Positions 1 to 7,295 are shown, counted from the first letter of the stretch. The stretch: DNA of 10,824 bases from JBCBKZ01 sp039026975 (GCA_039026975.1 JBCCLI010000216.1:1-10824); one strand, 5' to 3'. Numbers and translations: made by a program. The notes: generated by a model not told the origin, from the sequence alone.

Positions 1-1
1 A

Positions 2-58
2 GATATTCAAGTAGCTAAGTGGTATGCAGATACTCACCATATTAACCCCTACAAATAA
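2..58 (+). CDS. C-terminal tail of a possible upstream gene (partial)
   Basis: This is the only + frame open from the window edge. It reads DIQVAKWYADTHHINPYK and stops at TAA (56-58). Eighteen residues are too few to name a family, and a chance open frame of this length is common. If it is real, the gene ends 112 bases before cas5 and its stop codon lies in the loop of a perfect hairpin (46-67). Its identity matters because no cas6 is seen in the window, and a cas6 or a regulator just upstream would complete the locus. I do not assign either. Confidence 0.25.
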   Translation, partial: DIQVAKWYADTHHINPYK

Positions 59-67
59 ATGTAGGGG
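46..67. other. Perfect 8-bp hairpin upstream of the cas operon
   Basis: CCCCTACA (46-53) and TGTAGGGG (60-67) are exact reverse complements around the six-base loop AATAAA. The stem is strong, but no T-run follows on the + strand, where the next bases are GTGGGGAAG, and only TTAA follows on the - strand. It could be a weak transcript end for the upstream gene, an mRNA 3'-end stabiliser, or an operator ahead of the cas operon. Confidence 0.4.
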
Positions 68-107
68 GTGGGGAAGAGAACTCGGTAGGTAGGGCCCCAT
101 CTTAGAC

Positions 108-136
108 TTGTAATCAGGAAAACATGAGAATATACA
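108..136 (+). promoter_or_regulatory. Candidate promoter of the cas5-cas8-cas7-cas3 operon
   Basis: TTGTAA (108-113) and TATACA (131-136) are separated by 17 bases. Each matches four of six positions of a sigma70-type promoter, placing transcription start near 143, about 28 bases before the cas5 ATG. No Bacteroidota-style TTTG/TAnnTTTG pair is visible between positions 59 and 170, so this is the best candidate but a weak one. The operon could instead be read from further upstream. Confidence 0.3.
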
Positions 137-170
137 TCCGACTAACCGCCAATAGACATAATCCTAAAAA

Positions 171-872
171 ATGACTTTAGATATTTCCATTCTCTTTGAT
201 GAACCAATCTTGGATGTAGAGGCCTCACTAGAAGTTGAGGCGCTTGCTCCTTTATCTATGGTTAGCACACTCCCGGGTTCATATTACAAATGTGTAGATA
301 GTCCTACTAAGCAACAGCTTGCAGGAGCATTAGAGAATGTTTTAGGCTGGCATATTGGTAACAAAGATAGGAAAGAAATTAGGAAACGAATGAAAAAGCA
401 CCTAAAGAAGAACTACCGATATGAGCTAACTGATAATCCTTCTGCCGTTGGTTTCGCACCATTAATAGATCATCTATTCGAAGTTGATTTAACCTATGTT
501 CCTAGGGTAGTTTGTAGATATGATGATTATTGGACACAATTTTTGAAAGATACTGATGAACGACATATAAAAGGGACTCCCAACATTGATAGTAATTTAT
601 TACGTCTCAAAAACGGACTTAAAAAAGATGAAAAAGGGAATCACCTAGATCCCGAGCTACAGAAGTTTTTTAAGGGGAATATTGATCAGTTCCCTATGTA
701 TTATTCCTCTCCTACCCCAAGAGAGTTTATTGTTCTAAATCTTCCGTACAGACTTAAGCTAAGGATGAAAAGCGACTTATTCTACTACTTGGACACTTGT
801 CTACAATATGCAAATATTGGCTATCTAGGCACCAGTGAAGGTTGGATTCATATGTCTATAAGTAAATCATAG
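171..872 (+). CDS. cas5: Cas5-family Cascade subunit
   Basis: This 233-residue protein is probably the Cas5 RAMP subunit, which caps the crRNA 5' handle in Cascade. The clearest signature is near the N-terminus, where residues 26-60 (APLSM, then SPTKQQLAGALENVLGW) match the Cas5 pattern of an APLS strand and a loop leading into a 'GAL..vLGW' helix. A basic stretch (residues 65-84, RKEIRKRMKKHLKKNYRY) could contact RNA. The start at 171 is the first ATG after an A-rich tract (CCTAAAAA), with no Shine-Dalgarno, and gives an N-terminus that reaches the first strand. cas8 follows after 8 bases. As no cas6 is seen, this protein may also cut the pre-crRNA, as Cas5d does in type I-C. Y38/Y39, K76/H77 and H132/K134 are candidate residues, but I cannot assign a triad without an alignment. 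Confidence 0.8.
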   Translation: MTLDISILFDEPILDVEASLEVEALAPLSMVSTLPGSYYKCVDSPTKQQLAGALENVLGWHIGNKDRKEIRKRMKKHLKKNYRYELTDNPSAVGFAPLIDHLFEVDLTYVPRVVCRYDDYWTQFLKDTDERHIKGTPNIDSNLLRLKNGLKKDEKGNHLDPELQKFFKGNIDQFPMYYSSPTPREFIVLNLPYRLKLRMKSDLFYYLDTCLQYANIGYLGTSEGWIHMSISKS

Positions 873-880
873 AAAAGGTT

Positions 881-2419
881 ATGGAGTATTCTCATCCCTA
901 CAGCAGATATGGTCTAGCTTTGACAATGGTTGAAAATCAGCTTGATAGCCCTGATCAGGTTACAAATGAAATGCTAATTGAAGAGTTGATTTATGGCCTT
1001 GACCATTTTAGAACAGTTCCAGTAGAACCTTATGAGGGTAGAGAAAATGTCAAATATGGTTATTTGTCCAGAGATCGGATTAATGCAAATTTGATTAAGG
1101 GAGGCACCCGAAAAGGCATATTTCTTAATTCCTCTATAATCACCTCAGATAAGGGAGCTAAAAACGCCTGGAAAGGGATTGAGGGGTTAATTAAGAAACT
1201 TCAATTAAATAAGACCCAATCCATAGATGTTACAATGAGTCTTTATGCAGCTTCTGCCAAGTTCAATAACGGGAGAAAAGGACAATCAGCACCAAAAGGT
1301 TCGATCAAAGAGATAGCTTGTGCTGCAATTACTAATATAACTCCTAAAAAACCCTGTTTATCGTTTAAGTCCTTTAAGTCCAACCGAATTGAGAGGTCAA
1401 ATTCTGCAATTATTCCAGACTTACCTCTTAAGGAATTAATTGACTTCATCCATATTTTTAAGTCATTATCCTCAAGTATGGACGCTGGGTTAATGTTTGG
1501 AAGAGTATTTTCAGAGGTAAAAGGTAAGGGGGACAATAAAAAAGTTATCTACAAGCCTAGTAGGCCAAGAGTTTTTGATGGCAATTTCCCAAATCCTCCT
1601 AGAAGCAGTTATCTAGGTCCAATCTCTTTATTAGGAGCCATTGGAGAATGGTCCAAAAAAGTAGAACTAATTAGCTTAGGAGAAAAAGTTTTAGATAGGA
1701 TGAAGTCTTCTCCTTTATACATGGTAAGCTATGGAAAAGCTGAATCCTTATGCTTCAACCATTACGTCGTTGAGCTTGCGAAACAAGGAAACCTCCGGAT
1801 AATTATTGATAGTATCTTTTATTCAGAAATTATTGGAAAGGGGAAACGTGGCTCTAAAGGAGTTACCAATAATATCGATTATCAAAAATTTGACCTCTTC
1901 GCTGGTCGTTTTTTACAGCTATTTAATAAACCCTCATTCCAGGATTTTTTGGCTATAAGGGCAGAATATCCTGATGTCCTAGAGTTACTCTTCAATACAT
2001 ACTTTATAAAAATGGAAAATATTGATTCTTCTATTGTTCAGTCGGCTAGGAAACTTGGTCGTTGGTTAAACTTTGTAGCTTATTTAGCCGCTAAAAATGA
2101 ATATCCCAATACCAAAGGAGAAGACTTCAAAAAGGCTAAGGCCAAAGTCTTGGTCGAAATGGAAAGTGCTACTTTCTCAGCTAGATCAGGAGATGCACTT
2201 ATTGGTCAGGTAATAACCAGAGCAGGTCGCCTCTCTGAGCAAGATGCTCCCGCGGAGGCAGGAGAGTTTATGGAAAAAACAGCTTCAGGCGAATTACCTC
2301 TAGAAAATGCCAAAAATCTCTTAATGGCATTTTCCAGGCTTCGAAATACATATGAGAAACCGCCGAATGAAGAAGATTTTGGACCCTCTGAAGAAGATAC
2401 ATCTGACTATGATCAATAA
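881..2419 (+). CDS. cas8: Cas8-type large subunit of Cascade
   Basis: I call this 512-residue protein the large subunit because it lies between cas5 and cas7, has a suitable size, and has a C-terminal part resembling a small subunit. In type I systems Cas8 reads the PAM and helps recruit Cas3. Visible features are a GRKGQSAPKGSIKE segment at about residues 130-143, a basic middle (SEVKGKGDNKKVIYKPSRPR, about 210-230), a helical C-terminal region from about 378 containing ARKLGRWLNFVAYLAAKNE, and an acidic tail (NEEDFGPSEEDTSDYDQ). There is no polymerase GGDD motif, which argues against Cas10 or Cas10d. The C-terminal 'LGR' helix recalls the Cas8c/Cas11c segment. Csp2 (PGING subtype) is the family I would test first. 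AAAAGGTT before the ATG is a modest ribosome site. Confidence 0.75.
   Translation: MEYSHPYSRYGLALTMVENQLDSPDQVTNEMLIEELIYGLDHFRTVPVEPYEGRENVKYGYLSRDRINANLIKGGTRKGIFLNSSIITSDKGAKNAWKGIEGLIKKLQLNKTQSIDVTMSLYAASAKFNNGRKGQSAPKGSIKEIACAAITNITPKKPCLSFKSFKSNRIERSNSAIIPDLPLKELIDFIHIFKSLSSSMDAGLMFGRVFSEVKGKGDNKKVIYKPSRPRVFDGNFPNPPRSSYLGPISLLGAIGEWSKKVELISLGEKVLDRMKSSPLYMVSYGKAESLCFNHYVVELAKQGNLRIIIDSIFYSEIIGKGKRGSKGVTNNIDYQKFDLFAGRFLQLFNKPSFQDFLAIRAEYPDVLELLFNTYFIKMENIDSSIVQSARKLGRWLNFVAYLAAKNEYPNTKGEDFKKAKAKVLVEMESATFSARSGDALIGQVITRAGRLSEQDAPAEAGEFMEKTASGELPLENAKNLLMAFSRLRNTYEKPPNEEDFGPSEEDTSDYDQ
2012..2419 (+). CDS. cas11: Putative internally translated Cas11 small subunit
   Basis: An in-frame ATG at residue 378 of cas8 would yield a 135-residue protein, starting MENIDSSIVQSARKLGRWLN and ending with the acidic tail of Cas8. 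In types I-B, I-C and I-D it is established that Cas11 is made from an internal start within the large-subunit gene, and those products are of similar size. The predicted product is rich in helix-forming residues, as expected for a Cas11 bundle. The bases before the ATG (CTTTATAAAA) are A/T-rich with no Shine-Dalgarno, which is acceptable in Bacteroidota but is not proof. No separate small-subunit gene exists in the operon, which supports the idea. Confidence 0.45.
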   Translation: MENIDSSIVQSARKLGRWLNFVAYLAAKNEYPNTKGEDFKKAKAKVLVEMESATFSARSGDALIGQVITRAGRLSEQDAPAEAGEFMEKTASGELPLENAKNLLMAFSRLRNTYEKPPNEEDFGPSEEDTSDYDQ

Positions 2420-2443
2420 TCAACCTGTAAAAATTAATTCACC

Positions 2444-3424
2444 ATGGAAATAAAAGGAATTTTAATCACAAGTGTTGCTCCATTTGATAACCATATGGCA
2501 AACGGAGGAGAAAAATTATTAGGGAATGCATCCTCTATAAAGAGAAGACCGGATGGCAAAGTTTATATCTCAGGCCAGATGCAAAGGCATGTACTTTTTA
2601 GTGCCATTGATAGACTAAATCAGGCTGATCCCTCTAAAGGGGAAACCATTGTTTCTAATGGAGATGGTATCAGTAATAAGATTGAATTAGACCTGAGGGC
2701 AGATATGGGAGGATTCATGCACCCTTCAAAAGGCGATTATTCAGGTAGAAGGACAGCTCCACTTTCTGTAACGCCTGCTACTGCCATCGAACAAAGTGAG
2801 ATTGGTAGAGACCTATTAATTAGGTTATCAACAAATATTAAGGGAGAAAAAGCATATTCAGATGGTTATCTTATTAAAGAAAATGATGCAGACGGTTCAG
2901 ATCCGAAGAAACAAGCCCTTGCTATCAAAGAATTTAGTCAGTCAGATCAAATGCATATGAATTTTTTTCTTGATGTCTCTGCCTTGGGACTTTCAAAAGC
3001 CTTTAAGTACGAGAATCAATTTCATATTGAGACCTTATATTTTAAACACGTAAAGGAAGAAGAAAGAATTCGCAGAGTAAGGCTCTTCATTGAAGCTACC
3101 CATTCCATGAATGACTATGCAAATCAGGCACGAAATGCTGTTTGTGGAGAACCCCAAAAAGTGCTAATTGTCTTTGATGAAAATCTCAGTAGAAAAGCAG
3201 CCAGGTTCTTTATTGGCAATGATATACAAAGGAAAAACATTCTCACAGAACTAGAAGCAAGAGGCTCAATATATTTTTATGGAGATGATACTGAAGGAGA
3301 GACCAGTGTCTATCAAGCTTATCAAAACGCTATTGAATTCTTGACACAAAATAGTCTCTACGATCCAAGTGAAGGGGATGAAAGTGTTTTGACTTTTGCA
3401 GAAGCCTTTGAGAAAGTAACATGA
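2444..3424 (+). CDS. cas7: Cas7-family Cascade backbone subunit (DevR/Cst2/Csp1-like)
   Basis: This 326-residue protein has the N-terminus of the DevR/Cst2 branch of Cas7: a first strand EIKGILITS, then NGGEKLLGNASSIKRRPDGK and VYISGQMQRHVLFSAI (about residues 20-55). In the family this region carries the RRM-fold strand and the 'YISGQ..R' helix that contact crRNA. Several copies line the guide and form the Cascade backbone. The middle has a second conserved-looking stretch, HMNFFLDVSALGLSKAF (about 169-185), and VLIVFDENLSRKAARFF (about 240-256) lies further on. A length near 320 is usual for this branch. The gene starts 24 bases after cas8 and overlaps cas3 by ATGA, so the two are probably translationally coupled. 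It could be the PGING-type Csp1 rather than I-B Cst2, which the sequence alone does not settle for me. Confidence 0.85.
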   Translation: MEIKGILITSVAPFDNHMANGGEKLLGNASSIKRRPDGKVYISGQMQRHVLFSAIDRLNQADPSKGETIVSNGDGISNKIELDLRADMGGFMHPSKGDYSGRRTAPLSVTPATAIEQSEIGRDLLIRLSTNIKGEKAYSDGYLIKENDADGSDPKKQALAIKEFSQSDQMHMNFFLDVSALGLSKAFKYENQFHIETLYFKHVKEEERIRRVRLFIEATHSMNDYANQARNAVCGEPQKVLIVFDENLSRKAARFFIGNDIQRKNILTELEARGSIYFYGDDTEGETSVYQAYQNAIEFLTQNSLYDPSEGDESVLTFAEAFEKVT

Positions 3425-5697
3425 ATCTACCTACACTGGCTAAGTCCTCAGGGTTTACATTGGAAGAACATACTGCTAATGTCATGGCTCAAGGTAAAGA
3501 GATTATTGAATCTTACCCCTTCCTTAATAAGAAGTACAAAGAGTTAACAGGGTATGACTTAGGGAAATGGCTAGAAGGAGCTTGTAAGTACCATGATGCA
3601 GGAAAGAAACACCGAATATGGCAGAATGCTTGTAGGGCTGATCACCAAGTTTTCAAGGAATGGCAAGAAAAAGAAGGGGGGGATTTCAAAGCTTTTCAAC
3701 GAGCTGTTAATAATACTGGAAAGAACCTAATGAGGGCAAATCTTAGGCACGAAATTGCATCATTAATTCGTCATCCTAACCTGGCTATACAGATTAAGGT
3801 TGCCATCGCTGCTCATCATGGGAAACTTTCTTATAAACATGAAGAGAAATGGATAGATAATCCAAATTTGAAAGGTCAAGGTAAACCCATCTGGCAAGAG
3901 CTAAACCATTTAGCCGGTAAGTTTATCCTAAACTCTGTAGGAAAATTCCGGGAAGCTTTAATAGCTCACTATGAGTATGCAGGCTTACGAAGTCTGCTTC
4001 AGTTAGCAGATCACAGGGCCAGTATTGCAGAAAACGGTGCCTTTATTCCAGATTACTCATCCTTCAACTATAAATTTCCAAATGGTTGGTCTAAAAGACC
4101 TGTTCAGAAACTAGCTGAGGAATACTGGAAAGATAAATTATTATTAATGAGAGCTCCAACTGGTGCTGGCAAAACAGCTGCTTGTCTTCTCTGGGCTACC
4201 AAGCAAATTGAAAATAATCGAGCTGATAGATTGGTGATAGCTATGCCAACCAGATTCACCTCTAACGCATTAGCTGTAAGTGTAACAGATTCTTTGTCAG
4301 ATACTGGTTTATATCATTCTAGTGCTTGGTTTAAAAAATTTGAAGCTAAAGCAAAAGGAAGTAAAAAAGCAAAACATGAAGCAAGTATGTATCATGCGTT
4401 TGCGAGAAGGCTCCAAACTCCAGTAACGGTTTGTACCATTGATCATCTGCTAGTGAGCTTGACGTTATCAAGGGAAGATCATCATGCCATAGCCTTTAAT
4501 CTAGCACATAGCTGCGTAGTAATAGATGAGGCTGATTTTTATGATGATTTTACTCAGGCAAATATTCTCGTATTATTAGAGGCTTTAAATGAGCTGGAAG
4601 TACCAGTGATGATAATGAGTGCGTCGCTACCAGAATCATCTATCGAGATGTACAAGCAGACTGGGTTTAAGGTTAATAAGATTATCGAGGATGATTCAGA
4701 TTATAATCGACCAAGGTGTACAATTCAATCTATTCAAGAGTATAGAAGTGTTAAAGACTTGGAAAAACTATTATCAGATTGTTCCTTACAACCTACTATA
4801 ATTTATGCAAATACAGTTGATCGAGCAATGGAATATTACTCCTGGTTTAAGGAAAAGAAGCCAGAGTTAAATACAATAGTCTATCATAGTAGATTTACAG
4901 AGCCGCATAAGTTAGAGAAAGAAAAGCACCTTATACAAAATTTGGGGAGGGATGCCTGGGAAAAAGAGACTGCTAACGGAGTTGCGATTCTTACCCAGAT
5001 AGGAGAAATGTCAATTAATATCAGTGCTGATGTTATGATAAGTGATGTCTGTCCAATTGATCGCCTAGTTCAAAGAGCGGGTAGATTATGTAGATTTGAT
5101 AAATCTAAAATTGGAAAACTACATGTGCTAAAGCCTTATCGAATCAGTAAAGGGGAGAAAGTTTTTCACCCTGCTCCTTATGGTTCTCTACTCAAAAGAA
5201 AATGGGTAGTAAGCACTGCGCTTGAAAAAACCATAGAAGCCATTTCTCTCCGGCCATATTCTGCTAAGGATTTTGTAGATCTTATCAATGAAGTTTACGC
5301 ATCAGTTGATGATTTTTCCGTAAGGGCGAAGAAAAATGCACAATTATTAAAAGAGCATTTTACCCAAAATTGGATTGTCTTACCCAAAAGCCTAACAGGT
5401 GAAGAGGACTCTGAAACCCAGTTTTGGCGAAGTAGAGATATTGATAATCAGTCTACTGTACTAACTAAGGTGCCTGAAAATAGATATTTCATATCCTATA
5501 TGGAATGGCAGTCTTTTAAAATAGTCCACGAGATAGGACTTCCGAACTACTTAATTCAAAAAGGACTAAAAATGGGTAGTCTTTTCGAGCTAGAAATCTT
5601 TATAAAAGAAGATTCCCAAAAAGTAGTTTTTGTACAGCCTGATTCTTATGATTCTCAAAAAGGAATCACTATATCTGAACCTGAAATAATCCTGTAA
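3421..5697 (+). CDS. cas3: Cas3 HD nuclease-helicase
   Basis: This 758-residue protein is a complete Cas3, recruited by target-bound Cascade to nick, unwind and degrade the DNA. The N-terminal HD nuclease shows H17, H58-D59 (in CKYHDAGKK), H110-region RHE, and H132-H133 (AAHHGK), the expected metal ligands. The superfamily 2 helicase follows: Walker A APTGAGKT (245-252), DEAD box (369-372), motif III SAS (400-402), and motif VI QRAGRLCR (551-558). A C-terminal domain continues to residue 758. All catalytic motifs look intact. Carrying HD and helicase on one chain separates this system from type I-D, where the HD sits on Cas10d. The start overlaps the cas7 stop as ATGA, and only three bases separate the stop from the next gene. 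Confidence 0.95.
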   Translation: MNLPTLAKSSGFTLEEHTANVMAQGKEIIESYPFLNKKYKELTGYDLGKWLEGACKYHDAGKKHRIWQNACRADHQVFKEWQEKEGGDFKAFQRAVNNTGKNLMRANLRHEIASLIRHPNLAIQIKVAIAAHHGKLSYKHEEKWIDNPNLKGQGKPIWQELNHLAGKFILNSVGKFREALIAHYEYAGLRSLLQLADHRASIAENGAFIPDYSSFNYKFPNGWSKRPVQKLAEEYWKDKLLLMRAPTGAGKTAACLLWATKQIENNRADRLVIAMPTRFTSNALAVSVTDSLSDTGLYHSSAWFKKFEAKAKGSKKAKHEASMYHAFARRLQTPVTVCTIDHLLVSLTLSREDHHAIAFNLAHSCVVIDEADFYDDFTQANILVLLEALNELEVPVMIMSASLPESSIEMYKQTGFKVNKIIEDDSDYNRPRCTIQSIQEYRSVKDLEKLLSDCSLQPTIIYANTVDRAMEYYSWFKEKKPELNTIVYHSRFTEPHKLEKEKHLIQNLGRDAWEKETANGVAILTQIGEMSINISADVMISDVCPIDRLVQRAGRLCRFDKSKIGKLHVLKPYRISKGEKVFHPAPYGSLLKRKWVVSTALEKTIEAISLRPYSAKDFVDLINEVYASVDDFSVRAKKNAQLLKEHFTQNWIVLPKSLTGEEDSETQFWRSRDIDNQSTVLTKVPENRYFISYMEWQSFKIVHEIGLPNYLIQKGLKMGSLFELEIFIKEDSQKVVFVQPDSYDSQKGITISEPEIIL

Positions 5698-5700
5698 CCC

Positions 5701-6279
5701 ATGACCCTCCAATTCAAAATTAAGCTGAAAGATTCTTCTAAGCCTCCTATATGGCGAAAGCTTCTAGTACCGGCAGACTTGACTTTCTATGAATTCCACA
5801 TAGCCATTCAGGTAGCTTTTGGCTGGTATAATGCCCACCTGTATGAGTTCACGGAGGGGAGAGGAGGGATGCGAATAGTGGATGATGTAGCGCAAGAGTG
5901 GGAGAGGTCTGCTGCTACTAAACAGTCTGATAAAGTGCTGCTAAAGAGAATCTTCAAGCAGCCAAAACAGAGCCTACTTTACCTCTATGACTTTGGGGAT
6001 TACTGGCAGCATGAAATAGTGCTGGAGAAAATACATAGGGAAGTGCTGCCCTTACCTAAGGTGCTGGATGGGAAAGGGACTTGTCCACCTGAGGACTGCG
6101 GAGGTATACATGGGTATTATGAAATGGTTCGGCAACTGAGTGCGCCTTCTTCTAATCCTGATGTAGATTACAGAGAGTGGCTAGGGCTGGAAGAAGGAGA
6201 GGAGTGGGAGTTGGATGCTTTTGACTTAGCTAAAGCTAACCAAAATATGATCCTTACTTTCACGGAGGGAGCCTCCTAA
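5701..6279 (+). CDS. pRiA4b ORF-3 / IS1096 TnpR-like domain protein in the cas operon
   Basis: This 192-residue protein matches the pRiA4b ORF-3-like family (Pfam PF07929). It shows the N-terminal FKIKLKDSSKPPIWRKLLVP (residues 5-24), the YEFHIAIQVAFGWYNAHLYEF helix (31-51), the LLYLYDFGDYWQHEIVLEK core (about 91-109), and the CPPEDCGGIHGYYEMV motif (about 128-143) with a DYREWLG segment after it. The family is found in many bacteria and on mobile elements, and its molecular role is unknown to me; the 'TnpR' label is historical and does not show recombinase activity. It starts three bases after the cas3 stop and so is surely co-transcribed with it. It looks richer in G+C: I counted 33 G/C in 5821-5880 against 23 in 4201-4260 inside cas3. 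It may be a recent insertion or an accessory factor. Confidence 0.85.
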   Translation: MTLQFKIKLKDSSKPPIWRKLLVPADLTFYEFHIAIQVAFGWYNAHLYEFTEGRGGMRIVDDVAQEWERSAATKQSDKVLLKRIFKQPKQSLLYLYDFGDYWQHEIVLEKIHREVLPLPKVLDGKGTCPPEDCGGIHGYYEMVRQLSAPSSNPDVDYREWLGLEEGEEWELDAFDLAKANQNMILTFTEGAS

Positions 6280-6791
6280 AAATATGTGCTAAATACTTCC
6301 CCCAACTCTGCTATCATTTCTGGAAATAATGAAATAGGAATAACATTATTTGACACAAAAATGAAGTTCTTGGAATAGTGTATGGGCTCCACATAAGGAA
6401 AGCTGGAAAAGTGGGACACGTCCTTTTAGAGGTTTCCCCATTACGCAAAAACACTAGCATGTCCATAGAGATAAACCTTCTCAGGAAAATCTTTCTGAGC
6501 AGTAGCGGGTGAAAGGATTTCCATGACCTGATCTGGGGCTTCTTAGGGGCAGAATCGTCCGTTTTATTAACATCACAGGCCATACGTATCTGGCCAGATG
6601 ACTGTTATGTGAGGTATGTATGGATAGATGTTTCGCCCCGTTCTAATGCTTAAAAATAGCTGATCACCAAATGAAAAGTAGATATAGGTACATGAACGAC
6701 TACCTCACAACATTCATTTTGGGGACTTGCTAGAGATTACAGCTAGCCAGATGTATCCATTCATGAATGCAGTTGCTAACTAAACACCAGC
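6280..6791. other. 512-bp gene-free gap between effector and adaptation operons
   Basis: No frame here looks coding. The only longer open frame (- strand, 6314-6583) has a composition typical of a chance frame and no recognisable motif. Visible signals are a perfect TTGACA (6350-6355) within TTTGACA but lacking a good -10 box; a hairpin at 6480-6499 (CTCAGGAA/TTTCTGAG with one G-T pair); a 12-bp palindrome ATCTGGCCAGAT (6588-6599); an 8-bp inverted pair GTGAGGTA/TACCTCAC (6609-6616, 6701-6708), which could be chance; a GCTAG/CTAGC hairpin (6729-6747); and the palindrome CATTCATGAATG (6758-6769) 22 bases before the cas4 ATG. The gap probably contains the cas4-cas1-cas2 promoter and operator, and could hide a small RNA. 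Confidence 0.55.
6758..6769. promoter_or_regulatory. 12-bp palindrome, possible operator before cas4
   Basis: CATTCATGAATG is a perfect palindrome ending 22 bases before the cas4 ATG. Its position suits a dimeric repressor controlling the adaptation genes, or a short hairpin in their 5' untranslated leader. No regulator is encoded in the window. One 12-bp palindrome can occur by chance, so the role is inference. Confidence 0.3.
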
Positions 6792-7292
6792 ATGTATATA
6801 ACAGGAACTCATATCGCCTATCTACACATGTGTCACCGTAAGCTATGGCTCTTTGCCCATGCTATTCGGATGGAACATAGGAGTGAACTGGTGGCAGAAG
6901 GAAGGTTGATAGAAAAGAGCAGCTATCAGCAACGCTCAGACCGCTGGACACAGATTGAAATGGAAGGAATCAAGCTTGACTATTTTGATCCTAAACAAGG
7001 GATTCTACGAGAGGTGAAGAAATCTAAGAAGCGAGATCATGCACATATAGCACAGGTCAAGTATTACCTCTTTGTACTTGAAAGAAATGAGATTCCAGTG
7101 AAATACGGGTTACTGGAATACCCAAGACTAAGAGAGACGGAGGAAGTCTGGCTCACAGACGAGGATAGGGAAGAGATTCCGAGGTGGGAGTTGGATGCCA
7201 GAAAGATTATTCAGCAGGAAAGTTGTCCTAAGCTAATGCCTAAGACCCTCTGTAAAAAATGTGCCTATCAGGAATTTTGTTACGCTGAGTAA
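6792..7292 (+). CDS. cas4: Cas4 nuclease of the adaptation module
   Basis: This 166-residue protein is Cas4, a RecB-like nuclease with an iron-sulfur cluster that trims prespacers and checks the PAM before Cas1-Cas2 integrates them. The N-terminal ITGTHIAYLHMCHRKLWLF is the family hallmark and holds the first cluster cysteine, C14. The nuclease motifs are D63 (KLDYFD), E74 with K76 (REVKKSK), and Q88-Y92 (QVKYY). The cluster is completed by C154, C157 and C163 in CKKCAYQEFC, with an extra C145 nearby. The set appears intact. The chosen ATG directly precedes the conserved N-terminus; there is no Shine-Dalgarno before it. cas1 follows after three bases, so cas4, cas1 and cas2 form one transcript, apparently started in the gap before this gene. 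Confidence 0.95.
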   Translation: MYITGTHIAYLHMCHRKLWLFAHAIRMEHRSELVAEGRLIEKSSYQQRSDRWTQIEMEGIKLDYFDPKQGILREVKKSKKRDHAHIAQVKYYLFVLERNEIPVKYGLLEYPRLRETEEVWLTDEDREEIPRWELDARKIIQQESCPKLMPKTLCKKCAYQEFCYAE

Positions 7293-7295
7293 GGT

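Noticed and set aside
1243..1536. 97-codon - strand frame inside cas8
   Set aside because: It is antisense to a well-supported coding region and has no recognisable feature.
881..2419. Possible Cas10 or Cas10d (type III or I-D)
   Set aside because: There is no GGDD palm motif and no HD motif, and Cas3 here carries its own HD domain.
4619..4801. 60-codon + frame inside cas3
   Set aside because: It is out of frame within the helicase domain, between motifs III and VI; a shadow frame.
6314..6583. 89-codon open frame on the - strand in the gap
   Set aside because: Its composition (rich in Phe, Leu, Lys and Ser without any motif), the lack of a ribosome site and its position opposite a colinear operon suggest a chance frame.
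6609..6708. 8-bp inverted pair GTGAGGTA/TACCTCAC taken as mobile-element ends
   Set aside because: A pair of this length is expected about once or twice by chance in a 512-bp stretch, and no target-site duplication or transposase is present.
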